A DNA stretch of 64,000 nucleotides from contig NZ_JBLTXA010000002.1 in the NCBI RefSeq assembly GCF_048066175.1, positions 124,001 through 188,000 on the forward strand. The letters are read 5' to 3'. The position numbers and the translations under genes were made by a program. The notes under the pieces are model-generated. The model was not told the DNA's origin, made no database searches, and saw nothing but the letters and a program-made list of their open reading frames with translations. Below are positions 34,745-42,698 of this stretch, piece by piece. This DNA is from Niveispirillum fermenti (lineage in GTDB: Bacteria > Pseudomonadota > Alphaproteobacteria > Azospirillales > Azospirillaceae). Numbering within the stretch: the stretch's first letter is position 1; each line of letters starts with the position of its first letter.

Positions 34745-36310
34745 ATGCGCATAGGGGTGGATGTCGGGGGCACGAACACCGACGCCGTGATCATTCACGA
34801 GGGCAAGGTGATCGCGGCCCTGAAGACGCCGACCACCGATGATGTGGGCACGGGCGTGGTGCTGGCCATCCGGGGCGTTCTGGCCCAGGCCGGCGTGCCG
34901 CCGGCGGCCATCGGGCAGGTGACCATTGGCACGACCCATTTCACGAACGCCTTCGTGGAACGGCGGCGGTTGATGGAAGTGGCGGTGCTGCGCCTTTCGC
35001 TGCCGTCCAACACATCGGTGCGGCCCATGATCGACTGGCCGTCGGACCTGACGGCCGTCATCGGTGACCATATCTACTGGGCGCATGGCGGGTACGAGTT
35101 CGACGGGCGCGAGATCGCCCCCTTCGATGAGACCGAAATCGAGGCCGCGGCCCGTGACATGATGCGCAAGGGGCTGCGCCATGTCGCCATCTCCTGCGCC
35201 TTCTCCCCCATCAATGATGCGATGGAACAGAAGGCCGCGGCCATCCTGCGCGCCATGATACCCGGCGTGCATGTGACGCTGTCCAGCGAAGTGGGCCGCA
35301 TGGGCATCATCGAGCGGGAAAACGCTGCCATCATGAATGCCGCGCTGTCGGCCATGTCGGGCACGGTGGTCGGCGCCTTCCGCTCGGCCCTGCAGAAACT
35401 GTCGATCACCGCCCCCTTCTATATCAGCCAGAATGACGGGACCATCATGGGGGCCGACCATGTGGAGCGGTTCCCCGTGCTGACCTTCGCATCGGGGCTG
35501 ACCAATTCCATGCGCGGGGCGGCCTGGCTGTCGGGCCTGCAGGATGCCATCGTGGTCGATATCGGCGGCACCACCACCGATGTCGGCGTGCTGGCCCATG
35601 GCTATCCGCGGGAAACATCCATGGCCATCCAGGTGGGTGGGGTGCGCACCAATTTCCGCATGCCCGACCTTCATTCCATCGGCCTGGGCGGCGGCAGCCT
35701 TGTGGTGCGCCAGCCGGATGGCGCCGTCACCGTGGGGCCGCGCAGTGTCGGTTACGATCTGATCACCAAGGGGCTGGTGTTCGGCGGCGACGTGCTGACG
35801 GCCACGGACATCGCCGTAGCGGCCGGGCGCGGCGGGATCGGCGATGCCACCGCGGTGGCCGGTCTGGATCGCGGGCTGGTGCAAGGGGCGGTGGCGGCCA
35901 TGCATGGCATGGTGGAAGCGGCGATCGACCGCATGAAGACCAGCGCCACGGCCGTGCCCGTCATCCTGGTGGGCGGCGGCGGGGTGCTGGTGTCCCGACC
36001 CTTGCCCGGCGTGTCGGAACTGCATGTTCCGGCCCATGCCGATGTGGCCAATGCCATCGGCGCGGCGATGGCCCAGGTGGGTGGCGAGGCCGACCGCATT
36101 TATTTCTATGACCGTATCGGCCGCGCGGCAGCCCTGGACAGCGCCAAGGCCGAGGCCGTGGAGGCCGCGGCAGCGGCGGGCGCCGATCCTGCCACGGTGC
36201 GCGTGATGGAGGTGGAGGAAACCCCTGTCGCCTACATGCCCGGCAATGCCATGCGCGTCCGCGCCAAGGCCGTCGGCGATCTGGCCACCCCATCGCGCAA
36301 TGCCGCCTGA
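34745..36310 (+). CDS. hydantoinase A / N-methylhydantoinase A-like ATPase subunit
   Basis: 521 residues from ATG 34745, eight bases after AAGGGAG; the longer frame reads through box B and is unlikely. The ASKHA-type nucleotide motifs are MRIGVDVGGTNTDAV and AIVVDIGGTTTDVGV (about residue 270), with TIGTTHFTNAFVERR, characteristic of HyuA, between. HyuA proteins open hydantoin, oxoproline or related rings using ATP, usually with HyuB. No HyuB is here; instead a DUF917 gene follows 12 bases on, a recurring alternative arrangement. Confidence 0.9.
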   Translation: MRIGVDVGGTNTDAVIIHEGKVIAALKTPTTDDVGTGVVLAIRGVLAQAGVPPAAIGQVTIGTTHFTNAFVERRRLMEVAVLRLSLPSNTSVRPMIDWPSDLTAVIGDHIYWAHGGYEFDGREIAPFDETEIEAAARDMMRKGLRHVAISCAFSPINDAMEQKAAAILRAMIPGVHVTLSSEVGRMGIIERENAAIMNAALSAMSGTVVGAFRSALQKLSITAPFYISQNDGTIMGADHVERFPVLTFASGLTNSMRGAAWLSGLQDAIVVDIGGTTTDVGVLAHGYPRETSMAIQVGGVRTNFRMPDLHSIGLGGGSLVVRQPDGAVTVGPRSVGYDLITKGLVFGGDVLTATDIAVAAGRGGIGDATAVAGLDRGLVQGAVAAMHGMVEAAIDRMKTSATAVPVILVGGGGVLVSRPLPGVSELHVPAHADVANAIGAAMAQVGGEADRIYFYDRIGRAAALDSAKAEAVEAAAAAGADPATVRVMEVEETPVAYMPGNAMRVRAKAVGDLATPSRNAA

Positions 36311-36322
36311 GGAACCGATACC

Positions 36323-37423
36323 ATGCAGATTACCATCGACGATCTGGTTGATTTCGTGCGCGGTGCCGCCTTCCTGGGCACCGGCGGCGGCGGCGACCCC
36401 TATGTCGGCCGCCTGCTGTTGAAGCAGGAGATGGAGAATGGCCGCTCCCTGACCATCATCCCGCCCGAACAGGTGGATGATGGGGCACTGGTCATCCCCA
36501 TCGCCGCGATCGGTGCGCCATCGGTCATGCTGGAGCGCGCACCGAAGGTGGAGGCACTGGAAGCGGCGCTGCGCACGCTGGAGGCCAAGCTGGGCCGCAA
36601 AGCCGATGCGCTGACCTGTATCGAATCCGGCGGGATCAACGCCACGCTGCCCCTGATCCTGGCGGCGCGCACCGGGCTGCCCATCGTGGATGCCGACGGC
36701 ATGGGCCGCGCCTTCCCGGAATTGCAGATGGTCACCTTCAACATCTACGGCATGAAGGCGTCGCCCTTCGTCATGACCAATGACCGGTGCGAAACCGTGA
36801 CCTTCGAGGTGGGCAGCAACCATTTCGCGGAGCAGCTTGCCCGCTCCACCGTCATGGCCATGGCAGGGGCCGCCCATCTGGCGATCTATCCCATGACAGG
36901 GCGGCAGTTGAAGGATGCGGGCGTGCCCGGAACCTTGTCGCTTGCCCTGGATATCGGCCGCGCCATCGCGCAGGCCCGGCGCGGCCGGGCCGACCCCGTG
37001 CAGGGATTGCTGGATTTCCTGCGCACCATGCCCCAGCCCCGCCACGCCGTCGTGCTTGCCGAAGGCAAGGTGGTGGATATCAGCCGGGAAACGCGCGACG
37101 GGTTCAATTTCGGCCGCGTGCTGGTGCAGCCCTTCGGCGATGCGGCGGGGGAGCCGGCGGAGATCGTCTTCCGCAACGAATATCTCACGGTCAGGCGGGG
37201 CGCCCGGTTCCTGGCCATGGTTCCGGATCTGGTCTGCGTGCTGGATGCGGAATCCGCCGAGCCGATCACCACGGAGACCTTGAAATATGGCGCCCGCGTC
37301 AAGGCTGTGGGCATCAGCACGCCACCCGTCATGCGTACCGATGCCGCCCTGGCCACGTTCGGTCCGCGCGCCTTCGGTATCGACAGCGACTACCTGCCGA
37401 TCGAGGAACTGGTGCCCGCCTGA
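36323..37423 (+). CDS. DUF917 / S-methyl-thiohydantoin desulfurase family protein
   Basis: 366 residues. The N-terminal signature DLVDFVRGAAFLGTGGGGDP (residues 7-26) and the C-terminal region RVKAVGISTPP are those of the DUF917 family. Members were linked to desulfurisation of thiohydantoins in ergothioneine breakdown, and commonly sit beside hydantoinase A. It is co-transcribed with hyuA (12-base gap). The actual substrate here is unknown; a thiohydantoin is an inference from family and context. Confidence 0.85.
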   Translation: MQITIDDLVDFVRGAAFLGTGGGGDPYVGRLLLKQEMENGRSLTIIPPEQVDDGALVIPIAAIGAPSVMLERAPKVEALEAALRTLEAKLGRKADALTCIESGGINATLPLILAARTGLPIVDADGMGRAFPELQMVTFNIYGMKASPFVMTNDRCETVTFEVGSNHFAEQLARSTVMAMAGAAHLAIYPMTGRQLKDAGVPGTLSLALDIGRAIAQARRGRADPVQGLLDFLRTMPQPRHAVVLAEGKVVDISRETRDGFNFGRVLVQPFGDAAGEPAEIVFRNEYLTVRRGARFLAMVPDLVCVLDAESAEPITTETLKYGARVKAVGISTPPVMRTDAALATFGPRAFGIDSDYLPIEELVPA

Positions 37424-37438
37424 CGGACCCACCCGCCG

Positions 37439-37466
37439 CTACCCTTTTCCGGGGCCGGGTCTACCC
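37439..37466 (+). promoter_or_regulatory. Paired CTACCC box C (22-bp direct repeat)
   Basis: CTACCC at 37439-37444 and 37461-37466, in the 186-base gap after DUF917 and 143 bases before the TonB receptor start. This gives the receptor its own regulated promoter. Confidence 0.68.
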
Positions 37467-37609
37467 GCCCCCCGCTTTGACGGTGGCGGCGGGATTTCAG
37501 GAAGATGACGAACGGTAACACAAAGACGCGGGCGGCACCGGTGTGGCACACGGGCAAGTGTGTGCGAGACGAAACCGGTTCCGTGGCAAAACAATCAGCA
37601 GGAATGGGG

Positions 37610-39700
37610 ATGCACATGGGACGGACCAATCACCACCGGTACTTGGGTGCCGGCATTTTCACAGGTTCCCTGGCCATTCTGGCCCTGGCGGCACCGGCCA
37701 TGGCCCAGGATGGCCTGGTTCTGGAGGAAATCATCGTTACGGCGCAGAAGCGGGCCGAGCGGTTGCAGGAGGTGCCGGTTTCCGTCACCGCCTTTTCTGC
37801 CAGCACCATCGAGGATGCAGGCATCAAGACGGCGGAAGACTTCCTGTCCATGTCGCCGAACATCCGCATGGTGCAATCCTTCACGGTCGGCAACAGCTTC
37901 GTCACCGTGCGCGGCATTTCCCAGATCAACAACAATGACCCGTCGGTGGCCGTTGTCGTGGATGGCGTGCCGCAATCCAATCAGAAGCAGTTGGCCCAGC
38001 AATTCTTCGATATCGAGCGTATCGAAGTGCTGAAGGGGCCGCAGGGCGCCCTTTATGGCCGCAATTCGATTGGTGGCGCCATCAACATCATCACCCGCCA
38101 GCCCAAGGACAAGATGGAGGGTTCGGCTGAGGTCGGCTATGCCAGCGGCAATACATGGTCGGCCACGGCCGCCGTGGGTGGACCTGTCGTGCAGGACAAG
38201 CTGCTGTTCCGCGCCGCCGTCTCCTATCAGGACAGCGACGGGCTGATCACCAACACCTTCCTTGATCGCAAGGCCGATTTCTATCAGGACAAGACGGGCC
38301 GCCTGCAGGCCACCTGGATGCCGACCGACAGCATTTCCGTCGATGCCCGCGCCTCGCTGTCACGCACGGAAGGCGGCGCCGTTCTCTACAGCCAGTTGCC
38401 GACCAATGGCTTTTCCAACGCCACCTGGATCAAGCCGGAAGAGAATGTGCTGGGCGAAAGCCAGCGTGACATGGACGACCTGTCCCTGAAGGTCGACTGG
38501 GATTTCGGTGCCGCCACACTGACCGCCATCACGGCCTATTCACGGGTGAAGGAAAGCTATCGCGGCGATCTCGACTTCTCCTCAGTCCAGGCCCTGGGCC
38601 AGGGACAGGACCTGGATGTGGAGATGATCAGCCAGGAAGTGCGCCTGACCTCTCCCAACGATCAGCCTTTCCGCTGGATCGCCGGTGCCTATTACCTGCA
38701 TACCGATCGCAGCCTGAGCACGACGGTGTTCGCCGACACCGACAGCACGGTCGCGGGCTTCGTTCCCCTCATGGTGTTCGGGGATGAAAGCAACGACAAT
38801 GATGCCTATGCCGTCTTCGGGCAGGGGGCTTTCGACCTGACTGACAAGCTCGAACTGTCCGCGGCCCTGCGATATGACAGCGACAAGCGCGAACAGACCG
38901 ACCTGCTGCGGGCCAGTGCCGTGCGGCAAAAGACCTTCAGCAAGTGGCAGCCCAAGGTCACCGCGAAGTACCAATGGACCGACGCGGTGATGACCTACGC
39001 CACCTATTCAACGGGTTTCCGCTCCGGCGGCTATAATGTTCCCACCGTGACGCCGCCCGTCTTCGCCAAAGAGACGACGACCAATTACGAGGCGGGCTTC
39101 AAGGCTACCATGGCCGACGGACGCCTGGTGCTGAACGGCTCCGCCTTCCATACCAGGCTCAGCAACGCGCAGATATTCAAGGTCGACCTGACCTCCGGTG
39201 CCCAGATCATCGACAATATCCGGCGCGCGACCCTGACCGGCCTGGAACTGGAGATGCAGACACGCCTGGCGCTGGGCTGGGACCTGTTCGGTGGAATCGG
39301 CCTGACGGACAGCGAGATCAAGGATTTCGACGGGACCGCCTCCTATCGCGGCAATCAGGTGCCGAACAATACGAAATTCACGCTAAACGCCGGCAGCCAG
39401 TACAGTTTCGAAATCACCGAAAATCTCGGTGGGCTTCTGCGTATCGACGTGGATCATCGTGGCAAGCAATATTACCATGCCGACAATACCGATTTCCGCC
39501 GTAAGATCACGCTGATCGATCTGCGGGCCGGGATGACTTATGAGAACTGGTCGCTGACGGCCTATGTCAAGAATTTGACCGATAAGCAATATTTCTCCGA
39601 ATATGGCGATGCCTTCTGGACAGGCTCGCCGTCGGGGGAGGATGTCGGGCAATTGTCCCGACCGCGCACCTTCGGGGTAACCGCCAAGGTTCGTTTCTGA
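37610..39700 (+). CDS. TonB-dependent outer-membrane receptor of the hydantoinase module
   Basis: 696 residues from ATG 37610 (MHMGRTNHHRYLG), placed six bases after AGGA; the frame could extend to 37505 without a site. Signal peptide ILALAAPAMAQ; the plug has LVLEEIIVTAQKRAERLQEVPV, VRGISQINNNDPSVAVVVDG and VLKGPQGALYGRNSIGGAINI. The barrel ends in FGVTAKVRF. It probably imports the compound handled by the DUF917 and HyuA proteins, since it shares their CTACCC pair. Confidence 0.92.
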   Translation: MHMGRTNHHRYLGAGIFTGSLAILALAAPAMAQDGLVLEEIIVTAQKRAERLQEVPVSVTAFSASTIEDAGIKTAEDFLSMSPNIRMVQSFTVGNSFVTVRGISQINNNDPSVAVVVDGVPQSNQKQLAQQFFDIERIEVLKGPQGALYGRNSIGGAINIITRQPKDKMEGSAEVGYASGNTWSATAAVGGPVVQDKLLFRAAVSYQDSDGLITNTFLDRKADFYQDKTGRLQATWMPTDSISVDARASLSRTEGGAVLYSQLPTNGFSNATWIKPEENVLGESQRDMDDLSLKVDWDFGAATLTAITAYSRVKESYRGDLDFSSVQALGQGQDLDVEMISQEVRLTSPNDQPFRWIAGAYYLHTDRSLSTTVFADTDSTVAGFVPLMVFGDESNDNDAYAVFGQGAFDLTDKLELSAALRYDSDKREQTDLLRASAVRQKTFSKWQPKVTAKYQWTDAVMTYATYSTGFRSGGYNVPTVTPPVFAKETTTNYEAGFKATMADGRLVLNGSAFHTRLSNAQIFKVDLTSGAQIIDNIRRATLTGLELEMQTRLALGWDLFGGIGLTDSEIKDFDGTASYRGNQVPNNTKFTLNAGSQYSFEITENLGGLLRIDVDHRGKQYYHADNTDFRRKITLIDLRAGMTYENWSLTAYVKNLTDKQYFSEYGDAFWTGSPSGEDVGQLSRPRTFGVTAKVRF

Positions 39701-39763
39701 GTGTCCGTTCGAATAATTTCAGATGCTTCCAACTGTTTACAGGTCTTGTCTTTCAGCACCACC

Positions 39764-39789
39764 GTCACCCCGGCAAAGGCCGGGGTGAC
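39764..39789. repeat. GC-rich hairpin GTCACCCCGGC / GCCGGGGTGAC
   Basis: Perfect 11-bp arms with a four-base loop AAAG between the receptor and the Sel1-protein gene. No T-tract on either side. It resembles short palindromic intergenic elements more than a terminator. Confidence 0.5.
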
Positions 39790-39876
39790 TGAATCAAGAC
39801 ATCAACATGCTGGAAAATAAGAAAACTTCTCAGACGGGCCCTAAGAATCACATTTTTTCGATTGGCTGCTGAAACT

Positions 39877-39909
39877 GGCCCCTGTCCATCCAGACAGGGG
39901 CCTCTTTTT
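39877..39909 (+). terminator. Rho-independent terminator
   Basis: Arms GGCCCCTGTC / GACAGGGGCC (10 bp, perfect), loop CATCCA, then TCTTTTT. It ends plus-strand transcription from the TonB receptor before the Sel1-repeat gene. Confidence 0.85.
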
Positions 39910-39982
39910 GGCCGGTGAGTGCAAAGACCGTCTTTGTCTGCTATTGTCTCAATATTGGGTGAGTGAACGGGGCTGTTGCGGA

Positions 39983-40951
39983 ATGAACCGGCGATGTGGG
40001 TTTTATGGCCAGCATGCGCAGCAACCACTCCGTCGATGGCTGCAACGCGGGGCATTAAAAGGCCTTTTGGCTGCGACTATCGTTACCGCCACATCCTTGG
40101 CCTCGGAAGTGAATGATGCAAGGGGAGTGGATGGCCTGCTGGTGAGGGTTTGCTCCGACGAGAGCTGTCTTCAGTCAGGCATCCGCTCTCTGGAGGGGCT
40201 GGCCGAACATGAGAAGGCTGCAGCGTTCAATACGTTGAAGCAAGCGGCATCGGGCAGAGATGCGTCATCCGTCAATGCAGCGAACCTTCTGGTCGGATGG
40301 TTTGTGCAAAGCCGTACTGCCGGATTAGGCAACATGTACGATCTTGCCCGCAAGGTGGCAGAGAGTGGCCATTACGTGTCGGGGGACGTCTATTATCTGC
40401 TTGCGCAATGCCATTTGGAGGCGCTTTGCGGGCAGGAACACGATGCGCATCTGGCGCTGCATTATCTTCGTATGGCAGCCGGAAAGGGGAATGCGAAGGC
40501 CATCAACAACCTTGTGCCCCACCTGGGCCGCGACACCGAAGAGGGCCGGACGACAGTGGCGGCATTACAGCGACTGGCGGAAGCAGGGGACTTACGCTCC
40601 ATGCACAACGTAGCGGTTCTTCATGGAACCGGTTGGTTCGGGCAGGTGGATAATGACTTAGCGCGGCACTGGTACCACAAGGCATCGGCCAAGGGAGACA
40701 GAACCTCCCTTTTTTCACTGGGCCGGATGATGGTGATGGGCGTGGGCGGAGAGCAGAACCCGGCTCTGGGATATGCTCTGATAACCTTGGCAGCAGATGC
40801 GGGAGAACCGAACGCCAGCCGATACATCCGCGACAAGGGGACAGCCAGTATCGACGACGCGCAGGTGGCGGCGCTAAGACGGCAATGGCTGTCGATAAAT
40901 GCATTGCCAGTATGTTTTGTGCCTGGGCGCTGTCCGAACCTCCACCCTTGA
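39983..40951 (+). CDS. exported Sel1/TPR-like repeat protein
   Basis: 322 residues from ATG 39983; the longer frame starts at a TTG inside the terminator. A signal-like hydrophobic stretch (GLLAATIVTATSLAS) lies near residue 35, after a basic region. From about residue 85 there are Sel1-type helical pairs, for example DVYYLLAQCHLEALCG, HDAHLALHYLRMAAGKGNAK, DNDLARHWYHKASAKGD and PALGYALITLAADAGEPNAS. Sel1 proteins act as scaffolds in envelope or signalling complexes. It stands alone between a terminator and an intergenic gap. The ribosome-binding site is weak. Confidence 0.65.
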   Translation: MNRRCGFYGQHAQQPLRRWLQRGALKGLLAATIVTATSLASEVNDARGVDGLLVRVCSDESCLQSGIRSLEGLAEHEKAAAFNTLKQAASGRDASSVNAANLLVGWFVQSRTAGLGNMYDLARKVAESGHYVSGDVYYLLAQCHLEALCGQEHDAHLALHYLRMAAGKGNAKAINNLVPHLGRDTEEGRTTVAALQRLAEAGDLRSMHNVAVLHGTGWFGQVDNDLARHWYHKASAKGDRTSLFSLGRMMVMGVGGEQNPALGYALITLAADAGEPNASRYIRDKGTASIDDAQVAALRRQWLSINALPVCFVPGRCPNLHP

Positions 40952-41216
40952 AGAGGCGCATCAATCCGGCGCCGTTCCGCCAAACTCAGGTGCGAATAAT
41001 GCTCTCCCATGGCAGCATCCATTGCTAACCACCTGATTATAAAGAAGAGTCGCACTTCAAAATAGAATCTACCCCGCCCAAACGGGAAAGATTGATAATT
41101 TATCTTATGGAAAATATCTATATCGCGAATGGCTCGCAGAATCTGCTGGATTATGAGAGTGATTTGCAGTAACTATCTGACCAACACCCATGCACGAGCC
41201 TGGATTCGTTTCGACC
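40952..41216. other. 265-bp intergenic region, no gene seen
   Basis: AT-rich stretch around 41040-41180, likely holding the promoter of the ferredoxin gene at 41217. I could not identify a convincing iron-responsive (Fur/Irr) box or a -35/-10 pair. Confidence 0.3.
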
Positions 41217-41423
41217 ATGTATGTCTGCATCTGCAACGCGATCAATTGCAAGTCGGTCCGCCGCAGTGTCGATGGCGGCGCGGGCAGCGTCGCCGGTGTA
41301 TTCAAGGCCTGTGGCAAGACCCCGCAATGTGGTCGCTGCTTCACGACCATCCGGGAAATGGTCGGTTCGGCCAAGTCCGCCGCGGTGGCCGGGGGCATGG
41401 CGCCGGCTGTGGCTGCTGAATAA
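41217..41423 (+). CDS. bfd: bacterioferritin-associated ferredoxin
   Basis: 68 residues from ATG 41217 (MYVCICNAINCKSV). The [2Fe-2S] pattern of Bfd is clear: C-x-C near the start (residues 4 and 6) and C-x2-C in TPQCGRCFTTIREM (about residues 38-41). Bfd reduces ferric iron in bacterioferritin to mobilise it. No bacterioferritin gene is adjacent, unlike the usual bfr-bfd pair. The ribosome-binding site is poor. Confidence 0.85.
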   Translation: MYVCICNAINCKSVRRSVDGGAGSVAGVFKACGKTPQCGRCFTTIREMVGSAKSAAVAGGMAPAVAAE

Positions 41424-41469
41424 CGGACGGCGGCGTAACGCTCGTTCAAATGTTCCGACCAATCTTCGG

Positions 41470-41919
41470 CTATTCGTTCGGTGTCACTGCCATTGCGGGC
41501 CTGTGTGCCTCGTCAAGACCCAGACGGGCGCGTAACAGCAATACCTGCTCCTCTGCCGCCTGGAACATCGGCACCGTTCCGCGTTGTCCGTTGAAAAGGA
41601 GCGCCGGCTTCCTTTCCCCGGACACATAGACGATGCGGTAGAGCCGATGGGCCTCTTCGTATCGCCCCAGTTCCTGGTTGATCTGGGCCAGGGCGAAATG
41701 GGCCTGCATATTGTTGGGCTGATCGCGGACGATCTCCTCATAGAATTGCAGCGCCATGACATAATCACCGGCTTCCCGTGCGGCAACCGCACGATCCGTG
41801 GCGCCGTTGCGCCAGGAGCCTGCCCCCTTCCCGCCCGGCGACCCCGAACAGGCAGGAATGGCTATCATGGTTGCCAGGATCAGCAGGCACAGTGGCAGGC
41901 GGGTCCTTTTATCCCTCAT
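41470..41919 (-). CDS. TPR-containing lipoprotein
   Basis: 149 residues from ATG 41919, seven bases after GAAGG; a longer frame to 41985 is unlikely. The signal peptide ends in a lipobox (MIAIPAC|SGS), so the protein is probably lipid-anchored. Tetratricopeptide-like helices follow (AREAGDYVMALQFYEEIV, AHFALAQINQELGRYEEA). The role is unknown; such short TPR lipoproteins often assist export or envelope assembly. Confidence 0.7.
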   Translation of the reverse strand: MRDKRTRLPLCLLILATMIAIPACSGSPGGKGAGSWRNGATDRAVAAREAGDYVMALQFYEEIVRDQPNNMQAHFALAQINQELGRYEEAHRLYRIVYVSGERKPALLFNGQRGTVPMFQAAEEQVLLLRARLGLDEAHRPAMAVTPNE

Positions 41920-42122
41920 GATTTCGCCTTCCGTTCCTGTCCCCCTGCGGCCGCATCCACAGCCATTGCTGTCAGGGTGGCGCAACAGCGCTGAGCCTGC
42001 AAGAGGGGCTGCCGGTTACGATGTGCATGTGTATAGGATGGTATACGGTTGTTTACCAGGAACGGCGGAATACCCATCCTGCCGGCAAGTGAAGAACAGG
42101 AACAAAGAAGGCGGTTGGCGGC

Positions 42123-42692
42123 GTGATTGGTCCTGAACAGTCAGACATATCCATCCTCATGGCGGATCGCGGAATGCGGGCGCTGATCACCTTGTGGTGG
42201 CAAGAACGGGCGGCAGGCGGCGGCTCTGTGGTGCCGGCGCGCGCGCAGTTGGACCCCTGTGCCATTCCGCGCGGCATCCTGCCTTATATGTTCATTTATG
42301 AACGGGTGGCCGGCCGGCTGCGCTGCCGGCTGGCCGGTACCCGGCTCCGGGATATTTTCGGGCGGGATGAAACCGGTTGCCATCTGGACGAAGTCATCGC
42401 CCCGCAACATCTGGCAGGACGAACCGCCCTGTTCGACCGGTGCCTGGATGCCGGTCTGCCCCTGTTCTATCGCGGGTATCTGGTTCCAGCCGGCCGGCAT
42501 TGGCGGGCTTTCAACCGGCTGCTGCTGCCGGCGGCCGCCAAGGCCGGGCAGCCGGCAACACAGGTGATGGGCCTGCTCAGGGTCTATGACCCGTCGCAGG
42601 CCAGGACCGTCGCCACCCTGCCTGCCGATGCGGACGGCTTGGTCGATTTCCGGCTGCTGGGTGAGGATGATTGCCGGTCGTTGCTGCTGTGA
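42123..42692 (+). CDS. PAS_5-type domain protein
   Basis: 189 residues, probably from a GTG start. The central part (LPYMFIYERVAGRLRCRLAG and TRLRDIFGRDETGCHLDEV) matches the PAS_5 pattern common in Rhodospirillales, a stand-alone PAS-like sensory fold without an attached output domain. It converges on the chemoreceptor gene with a 6-base gap. Ligand and partner unknown. An in-frame ATG at 42159 is an alternative start. Confidence 0.6.
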   Translation: MIGPEQSDISILMADRGMRALITLWWQERAAGGGSVVPARAQLDPCAIPRGILPYMFIYERVAGRLRCRLAGTRLRDIFGRDETGCHLDEVIAPQHLAGRTALFDRCLDAGLPLFYRGYLVPAGRHWRAFNRLLLPAAAKAGQPATQVMGLLRVYDPSQARTVATLPADADGLVDFRLLGEDDCRSLLL

Positions 42693-42698
42693 CCGCCG

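Noticed and set aside
34664..37432. 922-codon open frame antisense to hydantoinase A and DUF917
   Set aside because: His/Gly/Asp-rich shadow composition with no motif; it spans two real genes on the other strand.
42137..42148. CAGTCA near 42138 as a fifth operator
   Set aside because: The second arm is not TGACTG (reads GACATATCC), so it is a chance half-site.
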